DNA of 64,000 bases from DYIU01 sp038326775 (GTDB lineage Bacteria > Actinomycetota > Geothermincolia > Fen-727 > Anoxymicrobiaceae): NCBI GenBank assembly GCA_038326775.1, contig JBBQKJ010000006.1, positions 26,368 through 90,367 of the forward strand, in the 5' to 3' direction. Position 1 is the first letter of the stretch, and every line of letters begins with the position of its first letter. Position numbers and translations under genes: made by a program. Of this stretch, positions 16,673 to 26,183 are shown one piece after another. Below the pieces are notes generated by a model. That model searched no databases, was not told the DNA's origin, and saw only the letters and a program-made list of their open reading frames with translations.

Positions 16673-19508
16673 CGCGGTCCTTAAGATACGCGGGGCCAGG
16701 GAGCACAACCTCAAGGACGTGAACCTCGACCTCCCCCGCAACAAGATGATAGTGATGACCGGCATCAGCGGCTCAGGAAAATCGTCGCTCGCCTTCGATA
16801 CCATCTACGCCGAGGGCCAGCGACGCTACGTGGAATCGCTGTCCTCTTACGCGCGGCAGTTCCTTGGCCAACTCGACAAGCCCGACGTGGACCTCATCGA
16901 GGGGCTTTCGCCGGCTATAGCTATCGACCAGAAGGCCGGCACCAGCAATCCCAGGTCGACGGTGGGTACGGTTACCGAGATATACGACTTCCTGCGGGTC
17001 CTCTACGCGCGAACTGGCGTGCCGCACTGTTACGAGTGTGGGCGCACAGTCTCGCGACAGACACCACAGCAGATAGCCGACAGCATACTGAAGCTGCCAC
17101 TCGGAACACGCGTAATGCTGTTGGCGCCGATGGTGCGCGGACGCAAGGGCGAGCACCAGGTTGTTTTCGAGAACCTGCGCCACCGAGGGTACGTCAGGGT
17201 GCTCGTAAACAGCGCTGTGCGCGATCTCTCCGAGGAGATCGAGCTCGACAAAAACAAGAAGCACGAGATATTCGCGGTAGTCGACCGACTGGTGCTCAAA
17301 GAAGGCTCGCGCTCAAGGGTCGCCGAGTCCGTGGAGGCCGCTCTCCACCTGGGAGAAGGCAAGGCGGCGGTGCAGGACGAGGAGGGCCGGCGCGAGCTGT
17401 ACTCGGAGGAGTTCGCCTGCGTGCACTGCGAGATCAGCTTCCCGGAGATATCTCCTCGCATGTTCTCCTTCAACAGCCCTTACGGAGCATGCCAGACATG
17501 CGGTGGCCTGGGCTACCGGCAGGAGATAGACTCCGAGCTGGTGGTGCCAGACCCGAAGCGCAGCCTTATCGAGGGGGCCATAGCTCCATGGGAAGCGGCA
17601 ACCCAGACTCATTTCTACAGCGTGCTCCAGGCGCTGGCGGATAGCTACGGATTCAGCGTCACCGTTCCCTTTGAGGACCTCGAGGATGGAGTCCAACGGT
17701 TGGTCCTGTACGGCACTGGCGACGATGAGGTCATGGTCCGGCACCGGGACGCGCGCAACCGCCAGCGCACTTACTACACTCAGTACGAGGGGGTGATACC
17801 GACACTGGAGCGCAGATACAAGGAGACAGAGTCGGAGTACTCTCGCTGGCGCATAGGGATGTTCATGAGCGTTAAACCGTGCCCCGCGTGCGCGGGGGCC
17901 CGCCTGCGGCCGGAGAGCCTGGCGGTCACCGTGGGAGGGCTCAACATCGCCGCACTCTCTGATCTGACAATCGGGCGGGCGGTGCGGTTCTTAAAGGAGC
18001 TGACGCTTAGCGCCAGGGAGAAGGCCATCGCCGCGCGCCTTGTCAAGGAGCTCCTGGCTCGCCTTCAGTTTCTCATCGACGTGGGGCTGGATTACCTCAC
18101 CCTTTCCAGGACGGCCAATACGCTAGCGGGTGGTGAGTCACAGAGGATCAGGCTGGCGACCCAGATAGGGTCAGGGCTGGTTGGAGTACTCTACATCCTC
18201 GACGAACCGAGCGTGGGCCTGCACAAGCGTGATAACAAGCGCCTGATAGCCACGCTGAAGCGACTGCGTGACCTGGGCAACACCGTCATAGTCGTCGAGC
18301 ACGATGAAGACACCATGATGGCCGCGGATTATATCGTCGACATAGGACCTGGCGCGGGGATCCACGGCGGGCATATCGTCGCGACCGGCAACGTAGATGA
18401 CCTGGTGCGAAACAAGAAGTCCATAACCGGCAGGTATCTTTCCGGCGAGCTGGAGATACCGGTTCCGCCGCACCGAAGGGCTGTCAGCGAACGCTCGCTG
18501 GTGGTGCGTGGCGCGGTGGAGCACAACCTCAAAGAGATCGACGTCTCCTTCCCCCTGGGGGTCTTCACCTGCGTGACCGGGGTCAGCGGTTCCGGGAAGA
18601 GCACCCTTGTGAGCGAGATACTCTTCCGTGGCCTGCGAAGGAAGCTCTCCTCGTCTCGCACACCGCCGGGGCGTCATAGCGGAATCGAGGGAATCGACGA
18701 GATAGACAAGGTGATAAACATCGATCAGTCGCCCATCGGACGGACGCCCAGGTCCAACCCTGCGACTTACACAAAGGTCTTCGACGGGGTGCGAACGCTG
18801 TTCGCGAGCACGCCCCAGGCGAAAGTGCGCGGGTACAAGCCGGGGCGCTTCAGCTTCAACGTGTCGGGCGGACGCTGCGAGGCCTGCAAGGGTGAGGGGA
18901 TGGTCAAGATCGAGATGCATTTCCTGCCCGACGTCTACATCGCCTGCGACGCCTGCAAGGGGAAGCGCTTCAACCGCGAGACGCTGGAGATAACCTACAA
19001 GGGAAAGAACATACACCAGGTCCTCGAGATGACCGTCGAGGAGGCGATGTCCCTTTTTGAGAACATACCGGTTGCGCGGCGACAGCTTCAAATTCTCTCT
19101 GATGTTGGCCTGGGGTACATAAGGCTTGGTCAGCCTGCCTCGACGCTCTCGGGAGGCGAGGCACAGAGGATCAAGCTTGCCCGGGAGTTGTCGAAGAGGC
19201 CCACCGGACGCACCCTCTATCTTCTCGACGAGCCTACCACCGGGCTTCACTTCGACGATATCTCGAAGCTCATCGAGGTCCTTGACAGGCTGGTTGAAGG
19301 TGGCAACACTGTCGTGGTCATCGAGCACAACATGGACGTTATTAAGGTCGCCGACTACGTTATCGACCTTGGGCCGGAGGGGGGCGACAAGGGGGGAGAG
19401 CTTGTGGCGCACGGTACGCCCGAAGAGGTGGCGGCGTCCCGGGGCTCATATACCGGGAAATACCTCAAGAAGGTCCTGGCCGGGCACGCTGCAACCAGGA
19501 AGAAGTGA
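16665..19508 (+). CDS. uvrA: Excinuclease ABC subunit A
   Basis: A 947-residue UvrA, the damage-recognising ABC ATPase dimer. It has two ATPase halves (Walker A GISGSGKSSLAFDT and GVSGSGKSTLVSE; signatures LAGGESQRIRLATQIG and LSGGEAQRIKLARELS; Walker B YILDEPSVGLH and YLLDEPTTGLH) and zinc modules with CYEC, CVHC, CQTC, CPAC, CEAC and CDAC pairs. GTG 16665 is ten bases past GGAGAGGAG, a better fit than TTG 16644. The gene overlaps uvrB at the start and uvrC by one base at the end. Confidence 0.97.
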
Positions 19509-21391
19509 TGAAGGCCGGCCTTGAACTGAAACTGGAGACACTGCCCGCCGAGCCGGGTGTTTACCTCTTCCGCGACGAGGCGGGCAAGGTGATCTACGTC
19601 GGCAAGGCTAAGGCGCTATCAAACAGGGTGCGCTCTTACTTCCATGCGCCTTCACAGGGTGACTACAAGGGGCAGGCGCTCCGGGGTGAGATTGCCGACC
19701 TGGAGGTCACCGTCTGCCACACAGAGGTCGACGCCCTTATCCTGGAGGCCACCCTCATCAAGCGGCACAGGCCCCGTTTCAACGTCATCCTGCGCGACGA
19801 CAAGAGTTATCCGTACATAGCGGTCACTGCTTCAGACGATTATCCGCGGGTTTTCCTGACGAGGGGTAGACGGGTCAGCGGTGTGAGGTACTACGGCCCA
19901 TACGTAAACGCGAAGGCGGCAAGAAACACCATCCGCCTCCTTCACAAGGTATTTCCCATCAGGCACTGCACCGGCAAGGAGCCAGGGCAGAAGGGAAAGT
20001 CCCCCTGCCTGTACTTCGAGATGCGCCTGTGCCTGGGACCATGCCGGGGGAACGTCGGCCCCGAGGAGTACGGGCGCCACGTCAGGCAGTTCTGCGATTT
20101 TCTGGAAGGACGACACTCGGATGTCCTGGCCGAGCTGGAGATGCGCATGCGCGCCTCCGCGCGCGAGCAGGAGTACGAGGAGGCCGCGCGTATCCGCAAC
20201 CAGATAGAATCGGCGAAAACCGTGCTCCGGCACCACCGGGCGCTGTCTTCGACGACCGCCGATTATGACGTGGTAGGGGTTGCCCGCGACGAGATGAGGG
20301 CGAGCTTCTCTGTTGCGCAAAACCGCGGCGGTTTCCACCTTGGCAACCTTTGCTTCTTCACAGACCTGTCCGACGAGGTCTGCGAGGAGTTGCTGGTGGC
20401 CGAGTTCATCAAGCGGTATTACGACCTGGCCGGCTCCATTCCGGAGCTCATCCTGGTTCCGGCCATCTCACAGGAGGAGACAGATGCGCTTGTGGCGTGG
20501 CTCTCCGGCCAGAGAAAAGCCGGCGTCGAGATAAGGGTGCCCCGGAAAGGAAAGAAACGGCACGAAATGGCTCTTGCCACCGCCAACGCAAGGCTAACGC
20601 TCGAGGGGGCCAAGCTCGAAATAGCACGGGACAAGGGACGCGTGGAGGCAGCGATTGCCGGGCTGGCGCACGACCTGGAACTCGAGAACTTCCCGCTCAG
20701 GATAGAGTGCTACGACATCTCCACCATGGGAGGTGCAGCCTCGGTGGGCTCGATGGTGGCTTTCCAGGACGGTTACCCGGCCAGGATGGACTACCGGCGG
20801 TTCTCAATCAAGTTCACACCGGGTGTGGATGACGTGGGCATGATGCGTGAGGTCCTCTACCGCAGGTTCAAACGCTACCAGGAAGAGGAGGGGAAGACCG
20901 CTGAGGAACGGGAGGCCGCCCGCGGATGGGCACGGAAGCCCGACCTGGTCTTGCTCGACGGCGGCAAAGGGCAGCTGGGCGCGGGGCGCGATGTTTTGAA
21001 CCTCCTCGGAGTCGACGGCGTCGAACTCGCCGCGCTTGCAAAGCGGCTGGAAGAGGTCTACCGGCCGGGGCGGCCCGAACCGGTGGTGCTGCCACGAAAC
21101 TCGGAGGGCCTTTTTCTTCTCCAGCGAATAAGGGATGAGGCACACCGAGTTGCCGTAACGTACCACAGGTCGCTGATGGAGAGGGCGACAGCGGATTCCT
21201 GGCTGGACCAGGTCGCCGGGGTCGGTCCCGGAAGGAAGAAGGCTATTATCAGGCATATTGGATCGCCCAGGCGCGTACTGGAAGCATCTCTGGAGGAGTT
21301 GGAATCGGTTCCGAAGGTTCCCGGCAACGTCGCGCTTGCCGTGTATCAGGCGGCCCGGCTTATCAAGGGAGACGCCCGTGAAAAGAAGTGA
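19508..21391 (+). CDS. uvrC: Excinuclease ABC subunit C
   Basis: A 627-residue UvrC that makes both incisions around a lesion. An N-terminal GIY-YIG domain (PGVYLFRDEAGKVIYVGKAK) is followed by a Cys cluster (HCTG, SPCLYFEMRLCLGPC), a UVR motif (EYEEAARIRNQIESAK), an RNase H-like nuclease domain (IECYDISTMGGAASVGSMV, DLVLLDGGKGQLG) and C-terminal helix-hairpin-helix (VAGVGPGRKKAII). ATG 19508 overlaps the uvrA stop; GTG 19505 is an alternative, with AGGAAG just upstream of both. The order uvrB-uvrA-uvrC makes a complete repair operon. Confidence 0.97.
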   Translation: MKAGLELKLETLPAEPGVYLFRDEAGKVIYVGKAKALSNRVRSYFHAPSQGDYKGQALRGEIADLEVTVCHTEVDALILEATLIKRHRPRFNVILRDDKSYPYIAVTASDDYPRVFLTRGRRVSGVRYYGPYVNAKAARNTIRLLHKVFPIRHCTGKEPGQKGKSPCLYFEMRLCLGPCRGNVGPEEYGRHVRQFCDFLEGRHSDVLAELEMRMRASAREQEYEEAARIRNQIESAKTVLRHHRALSSTTADYDVVGVARDEMRASFSVAQNRGGFHLGNLCFFTDLSDEVCEELLVAEFIKRYYDLAGSIPELILVPAISQEETDALVAWLSGQRKAGVEIRVPRKGKKRHEMALATANARLTLEGAKLEIARDKGRVEAAIAGLAHDLELENFPLRIECYDISTMGGAASVGSMVAFQDGYPARMDYRRFSIKFTPGVDDVGMMREVLYRRFKRYQEEEGKTAEEREAARGWARKPDLVLLDGGKGQLGAGRDVLNLLGVDGVELAALAKRLEEVYRPGRPEPVVLPRNSEGLFLLQRIRDEAHRVAVTYHRSLMERATADSWLDQVAGVGPGRKKAIIRHIGSPRRVLEASLEELESVPKVPGNVALAVYQAARLIKGDAREKK

Positions 21392-21908
21392 CGAGGTCGA
21401 GCCGTCGGCGGTCGCCAGGATCGATGGGCTCAGTTTTCCGGTCTGGCTGAGCGGCGGCAGGATTAGTCGCCTGGAACTCCCCGACCTGCCTGGCCAAACT
21501 GCACGGTGCTGGGAGGGCCGCCCCGAGGCGATAATTGATTCGAAGAACTGCCCGGGGTCTGTGTACAACAAGTGCCTGGCAGAGCTGGGTAAGTTCCTGG
21601 AGGCGCTCCTTGGAGGTGAGGAGCCTCCAGCGCCCCCACCGGTTGACATGGAGGGATTCAGGCCTTTTACGGGGCTGGTGCTGAAAGCTGTAGCGGAAAT
21701 CCCGTGGGGCGTAACGCGCAGCTACTCATGGATCGCCGACAGGGTCGGCAGGCCAGGGGCGGCAAGGGCCGTCGGTGGAGCGGTTGGCAGCAACCCTGTG
21801 CCACTACTCCTCCCGTGCCATCGGGTGATAAGATCAAACGGGGCAATCGGGGGCTGGAGCGGAAAACCCGGTTGGAAAGAGTGGCTTCTTGAGCTGGAAG
21901 CCAGATGA
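21378..21908 (+). CDS. ogt: Methylated-DNA-[protein]-cysteine S-methyltransferase
   Basis: A 176-residue suicide alkyltransferase that takes methyl or alkyl groups off O6-guanine in DNA. The active-site motif PCHRVI with the acceptor Cys is near residue 138, preceded by IPWGVTRSYSWIADRVGRP and AVGGAVGSNP, the DNA-binding and Arg-finger regions. The N-terminal half is divergent and has no Ada-type regulatory domain. GTG 21378 lies six bases after AAGGGAG and overlaps uvrC by 14 bases, so this gene is probably the fourth cistron of the repair operon. Confidence 0.92.
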   Translation: MKRSDEVEPSAVARIDGLSFPVWLSGGRISRLELPDLPGQTARCWEGRPEAIIDSKNCPGSVYNKCLAELGKFLEALLGGEEPPAPPPVDMEGFRPFTGLVLKAVAEIPWGVTRSYSWIADRVGRPGAARAVGGAVGSNPVPLLLPCHRVIRSNGAIGGWSGKPGWKEWLLELEAR

Positions 21909-21936
21909 TTCTCGAACAGGATCACAGGCTTTTTTT
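21898..21936 (+). terminator. Weak terminator-like hairpin after ogt
   Basis: AAGCC at 21898-21902 can pair with GGCTT at 21927-21931, followed by seven T. The stem is short and the loop long, so this is a tentative end of the uvr operon. Confidence 0.35.
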
Positions 21937-21987
21937 ACCGGCGACGCCGACGTTCAACGGCATCCGCAGAGAGTGTTGCGGGGGTTT

Positions 21988-22008
21988 CAAAGGGGGTCCC
22001 CCCCTTTG
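21988..22008. repeat. Perfect 9-bp hairpin upstream of rapZ
   Basis: CAAAGGGGG at 21988-21996 and CCCCCTTTG at 22000-22008 pair perfectly around a TCC loop. It lies in the 147-base gap between ogt and rapZ, in transcribed leader or terminator position, with no T-run after it. Confidence 0.6.
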
Positions 22009-22055
22009 GTAGCGAGTTCGCACTGGCTAGTTCGCCACCAGGAAAGGAACGAGCG

Positions 22056-22910
22056 TTGGAGATTATGATAGTGACGGGCATGTCGGGAGCCGGCAAGACC
22101 GTGGCTCTCAAGTGCCTGGAGGACCTTGGTTACTATGCCATCGACAACCTGCCGGCATCCCTCCTCACAAATATCATCGACATGGAGCCATCCGGGAGGA
22201 AGAAGATCGAACGGGTTGCAGCGGTGATGGATGTGCGCTGGGGGACGGACTTCGGGGAGCTTTTCTCCGCGCTCGAGGGGCTAGAGTCCGTTCCCTACAC
22301 CATAATCTTCCTCGACGCTTCCAACGAGGTGCTATTGAAGAGATTCTCGGAGACCCGGCGACTGCACCCGCTCGATAGTGAGGGGCTGAGGGTCGGCGAG
22401 ACCATTGCGACTGAGCGCCGGCTCCTGCGGCCGTTACGGGAGCGAGCGGACCTGGTCATCGACACCTCAAACACTAATATACACGAGCTCAGAGCTGAGC
22501 TTAAGGATGCGTTGCCTGATCTGGGGGACCAGCGGACAACCAGGTTGACGTTCATATCGTTTGGCTATAAATACGGGCATCCACTCGACGCGGATATAGT
22601 CTTCGACGTGCGGTTCCTGCCAAATCCATACTGGGTCGAGGAGCTACGCGAACTGGATGGAAATGACGCCCGGGTTATCGAATTCGTGATGGAACAGCAC
22701 GACACGCAGCGGTTCATTGATATGTTGTCCGGGATTCTCGACATAATTCTCCCGAGTTACCAGCGAGAGAGGCGGCCTTACCTGACCGTCGCGATTGGCT
22801 GTACGGGAGGGCGGCACAGATCTGTCGTCATAGCCGAAAAGCTCGCTGCCCGCTTCAAAGAGGTCGGTTTTACAACCGGCATTGTCCATCGCGACATCAC
22901 GAAGTTATGA
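22056..22910 (+). CDS. rapZ: RapZ/YvcJ-family nucleotide-binding protein
   Basis: A 284-residue RapZ family protein with the P-loop GMSGAGKTVALKCLED at the start, the conserved IDNLPASLL, FLDASNEVLLKRFSETRR and HPLD, and the C-terminal GCTGGRHRSVVIAEKL motif of the RNA/metabolite-binding domain. In Enterobacteria RapZ steers RNase E to GlmZ; in Gram-positive bacteria the role of the protein (YvcJ) is linked to competence and envelope regulation. TTG 22056 is seven bases after AGGAAAGGA. The stop overlaps the whiA start (ATGA). The usual middle gene yvcK is not between rapZ and whiA. Confidence 0.93.
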   Translation: MEIMIVTGMSGAGKTVALKCLEDLGYYAIDNLPASLLTNIIDMEPSGRKKIERVAAVMDVRWGTDFGELFSALEGLESVPYTIIFLDASNEVLLKRFSETRRLHPLDSEGLRVGETIATERRLLRPLRERADLVIDTSNTNIHELRAELKDALPDLGDQRTTRLTFISFGYKYGHPLDADIVFDVRFLPNPYWVEELRELDGNDARVIEFVMEQHDTQRFIDMLSGILDIILPSYQRERRPYLTVAIGCTGGRHRSVVIAEKLAARFKEVGFTTGIVHRDITKL

Positions 22911-23851
22911 CTGGCAGCATCCATAAGGTCAAGGAAGAGCTCGCACGCTACCAGCCGAGCCGCAGGTGCTGCAGGCTGGCAGAGCTTTCCGCGCTCATGC
23001 ATATGGACGGGACCTTCGCTATACGCGGGCACAAGGGTCACTGCCTGGTCACGGAGAGCGCTATCCCCGGTACCGCGCGCAGGATATACACGTTAATACA
23101 CTCGCTGTTTACAGTCGAGACCTCTGTGGTAAAAGTCAGCAGGAGCACGCCTAGGAGGGGAAACGTATATCGCCTGGAAATATCCGACCAGCCGGGGTTC
23201 CACCAGATGCTTAACGAACTGGGAGTCCTTGATGCCAGCCTTTCGCCCGAGAAGGTGATCCCCGGCCGTCTCACCAGGAACGAGTGCTGCGTGGCGGCGG
23301 CTCTCAGGGGGGCGTTCCTGGGTGGGGGATACGTAAGCGAGCCTTACGGCCCTGCGGACCTCGAGATATCCTTTTCTTCCAGGGATGCCTGCATGGCTTT
23401 TGCCGAGCTGCTTAGGCGCAAGTCGATCGAACCCGGAACGCGTGAGCGGAGGAACCAGTGGGTGCTGTACCTTAAGAAGAGGCAAGATATATCAGGTTTC
23501 CAGGCAATCGTGGGCGCCCACAGCGCGCACCTGGCCTGGGAGAGTCAGACAATACTCAACGAGACAAAGAACGCCGTCAACCGCCTGGTGAACTGCGACG
23601 CGGCCAACGCCAGGCGGTTGGCCGAGGCTTCCCTGCGCCAGAGGGAGGTGGTGGAGAAACTCAAGAAGAACGGACTTTTGCAGGAGGGCCAGCACGGTCT
23701 TTTTGAGCTGGCCGAGGCCAGACTGCGCTACCCCCAGGCGTCCCTGTCCGAGCTGGGCGGAATGCTCGACCCGCCAGTATCAAAATCAGTAGTGCAGAGC
23801 CGGATGCGGCGGCTTGTGGAAATGCTTCCCCGCGAGGGGAAAGAAGAATGA
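22907..23851 (+). CDS. whiA: WhiA-type DNA-binding regulator
   Basis: A 314-residue WhiA, a regulator found across Gram-positive bacteria that works with WhiB in actinobacterial sporulation and affects division elsewhere. The N-terminal half is a degenerate LAGLIDADG fold (RGAFLGGGYVSEPYGPADLE and the CRLAELSALMHMDGTF start) and the C-terminal part carries a helix-turn-helix (YPQASLSELGGML, VSKSVVQSRMRRL). ATG 22907 overlaps the rapZ stop by four bases. The gene is followed after 100 bases by the glycolytic operon, which has its own promoter. Confidence 0.93.
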   Translation: MTGSIHKVKEELARYQPSRRCCRLAELSALMHMDGTFAIRGHKGHCLVTESAIPGTARRIYTLIHSLFTVETSVVKVSRSTPRRGNVYRLEISDQPGFHQMLNELGVLDASLSPEKVIPGRLTRNECCVAAALRGAFLGGGYVSEPYGPADLEISFSSRDACMAFAELLRRKSIEPGTRERRNQWVLYLKKRQDISGFQAIVGAHSAHLAWESQTILNETKNAVNRLVNCDAANARRLAEASLRQREVVEKLKKNGLLQEGQHGLFELAEARLRYPQASLSELGGMLDPPVSKSVVQSRMRRLVEMLPREGKEE

Positions 23852-23888
23852 TTATCGTACTTTGCGTGGAGGAGCATGCCATATGTAC

Positions 23889-23897
23889 TGGTATAAT
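23889..23897 (+). promoter_or_regulatory. Extended -10 promoter of the glycolytic operon
   Basis: TGGTATAAT at 23889-23897 combines a perfect TATAAT with the TG of an extended -10 element. No -35 box is found at 17 bases. The start point would be near 23904, about 48 bases before gap, with GAGGAAGAGGGG as ribosome site. Confidence 0.6.
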
Positions 23898-23951
23898 AAA
23901 TCGCAGTTGTCAAGATTTGTACGCAGGTTCTGAGGAAGAGGGGTGTTAAAG

Positions 23952-24950
23952 ATGGCTGTCAGGGTTGGAATTAACGGGTTTGGAAGGATTGGAAGGTTGG
24001 TCACGCGCGCGGCGATCAGTGACCCGGATATCGAGATAGTCGCCGTTAACGACCTCGCTGAAGCACAGGTCTTAAAGCATCTGTTCAAGTACGACTCGGT
24101 CCACGGCATCTACCGTGGGGAAATCGAGGAAAACGATGGAAACCTGGTTGTTGATGGGAAGGTGGTCAAGGTACTTTCCGAAAGAGACCCGGCGAGCCTT
24201 CCCTGGAAAGACCTGCAAGTGGAAGTGGTCATCGAGTCCACGGGACTTTTCACGAAGAGGGACGGGGCTGCCAAGCATCTCGAAGCTGGAGCTTCCAAGG
24301 TCATAATATCAGCTCCCGCGACAGACCCTGACATAACGGTAGTGATGGGTGTCAACGAGGACGCTATCGACAAGAAGAAGCACACCATACTCTCCAACGC
24401 GTCATGCACGACCAACTGCCTGGTGCCGTTGGTGAAAGTGCTGATGGACGCTTTCGGGTTCGAGCGGGGCTTCATGACCACCATTCACGCCTACACCAAC
24501 GACCAGGTCATACTCGACGCTCCTCACAAGGACTTGCGAAGGGCCCGCGCTGCGGCCATGTCGATCATTCCGACGACAACGGGTGCCGCCCGCGCAACGG
24601 GCCTTGTCATTCCCGAGCTCAAGGGAAAGATCGATGGGCTCGCCATGAGGGTGCCAACGTTCGACGCCTCCGTTGTCGACCTGGTGGCAACTCTTGGCAG
24701 AGAGGTCACCAAAGAAGAAGTGAACGCCGCGATGGCAGCCGCGGCCGACAAGGGGCGTATGGAGGGAATACTGCAGTACACCGAGGACCCCATCGTGAGC
24801 ATCGACCTGGTCGGCAGCAGCTACTCCTCCGTGTTTGACGCGCAGTCCACAATGGTGATGGGCGACATTGTGAAGGTGCTGTCCTGGTACGACAACGAGT
24901 GGGGATACTCAAACAGGGTCGTTGACCTCGTCAAGTTCATCGCTGCTTGA
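23952..24950 (+). CDS. gap: Glyceraldehyde-3-phosphate dehydrogenase
   Basis: A 332-residue phosphorylating GAPDH that links glyceraldehyde 3-phosphate to 1,3-bisphosphoglycerate with NAD or NADP. The NAD fold begins VGINGFGRIGRLV, the catalytic Cys is in SNASCTTNCLVPL, and the partner His is in TTIHAYTNDQ. The C-terminus WYDNEWGYSNRVVDL is typical. ATG 23952 lies about eight bases past GAGGAAGAGGGG; an in-frame GTG at 23943 is inside the ribosome site. It is the first gene of gap-pgk-tpiA-gpmI-secG. Confidence 0.97.
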   Translation: MAVRVGINGFGRIGRLVTRAAISDPDIEIVAVNDLAEAQVLKHLFKYDSVHGIYRGEIEENDGNLVVDGKVVKVLSERDPASLPWKDLQVEVVIESTGLFTKRDGAAKHLEAGASKVIISAPATDPDITVVMGVNEDAIDKKKHTILSNASCTTNCLVPLVKVLMDAFGFERGFMTTIHAYTNDQVILDAPHKDLRRARAAAMSIIPTTTGAARATGLVIPELKGKIDGLAMRVPTFDASVVDLVATLGREVTKEEVNAAMAAAADKGRMEGILQYTEDPIVSIDLVGSSYSSVFDAQSTMVMGDIVKVLSWYDNEWGYSNRVVDLVKFIAA

Positions 24951-24967
24951 GCGGCGGGTGAAATAAA

Positions 24968-26158
24968 TTGCTGAATCCGCCCAAGAAGAGCATCCGTGAC
25001 ATAGACGTATCCGGCAAGAAGGTGCTGGTCAGGGTAGATTTCAACGTGCCCCTTGATATCGAACGCAACGTGGTGGACGACACCAGGATCAAGGGGGCTA
25101 TTCCTACCATCCGCTACCTGCTGGACCACGGCGCGCGCCCGATATTGATGTCGCACCTGGGGAGGCCCAGGGGGCAGCTTGTTGAGAGCCTGCGTATGGC
25201 GCCGGTGGGCAAACGGCTTGCGGAGCTGTTGGGTTACCCGGTTCTCGCCATGAAGGAGTGTATCGGGCCTCGCGTGAAGGGAGCTATCGAGAGGAACCCC
25301 GACAAGGTCATCCTGCTGGAGAACCTGCGCTTCTACCCCGGGGAGCGAGAGAACCTGGCGGATTTCTCGCTGCACCTGGCAGAGCTGGCAGACGTCTACG
25401 TCAACGACGCGTTCGGGACAAGCCACCGCGCGCACTCGTCCACGGTGGGAGTGACTGCCTACCTGCCTTCGGTCATGGGCCTGCTGATGGAGAAGGAGCT
25501 GGAGACGCTGGGCGGCCTGATGGAAGAGCCGGAGAGACCCTTTGTGGCGGTGCTCGGCGGCAACAAGGTCTCAGACAAGCTCGGCGTAATAGACAGCTTC
25601 CTGGAGATAGCCGACACCATCCTCACGGGTGGGGGCATGTGCTTCACGATAATCAAGAGCATGGGCCTCGAGATCGGGCATTCGATCATCGAGGAGGACC
25701 AGGTTAAACAGGTCGCCGGGGCCATGAAGAGAGCGCGCAAAAAGGGAGTCAGGGTAATGGTTCCCGTCGATTTCGTGGTCGCCGATCGCTTCGACAAAAA
25801 CGCTACCGCAAGGGTTGTTCCCACCGAAGCCATCCCGTCCGACTGGCTGGGGCTTGATATCGGGCCGGCGACTGTCGAAAGGTACTGCTCCGTGCTGAAC
25901 CAGGCCGGGACCATATTCTGGAACGGCCCCATGGGAGTCTTCGAGTGGCCTTCGTTCGAGAACGGCACCAGGAGCATCGCCGAGTGTATCGCGAACGCCA
26001 ACGCGACTACCGTGGTGGGGGGGGGAGACTCCGACGCCGCGCTGAGGCAGTTTGGCCTCGAGGAGAAGATGGACTTCGTCTCTACCGGTGGAGGCGCGGC
26101 CATGCGGTTGCTCGAGGGCAAGAAACTGCCGGCGGTAGAGGCACTGGCGGATTGCTGA
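24968..26158 (+). CDS. pgk: Phosphoglycerate kinase
   Basis: A 396-residue PGK that makes ATP and 3-phosphoglycerate from 1,3-bisphosphoglycerate. The N-terminal VLVRVDFNVPLD, the substrate loop LMSHLGRPRG, NDAFGTSHRAHSS, and the nucleotide region FWNGPMGVFEWPSFENG with VVGGGDSDAALRQFG are all present. The start is TTG 24968; the sequence GGCGGGTGAAATAAA before it is a modest ribosome site. It begins 18 bases after the gap stop. Confidence 0.96.
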   Translation: MLNPPKKSIRDIDVSGKKVLVRVDFNVPLDIERNVVDDTRIKGAIPTIRYLLDHGARPILMSHLGRPRGQLVESLRMAPVGKRLAELLGYPVLAMKECIGPRVKGAIERNPDKVILLENLRFYPGERENLADFSLHLAELADVYVNDAFGTSHRAHSSTVGVTAYLPSVMGLLMEKELETLGGLMEEPERPFVAVLGGNKVSDKLGVIDSFLEIADTILTGGGMCFTIIKSMGLEIGHSIIEEDQVKQVAGAMKRARKKGVRVMVPVDFVVADRFDKNATARVVPTEAIPSDWLGLDIGPATVERYCSVLNQAGTIFWNGPMGVFEWPSFENGTRSIAECIANANATTVVGGGDSDAALRQFGLEEKMDFVSTGGGAAMRLLEGKKLPAVEALADC

Positions 26159-26183
26159 GAAAGAGACGATGGGAGGTTACCAC

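Noticed and set aside
18171..19412. 413-codon minus-strand frame over uvrA
   Set aside because: Shadow frame of a GC-rich gene; uvrA motifs on the plus strand explain the region.
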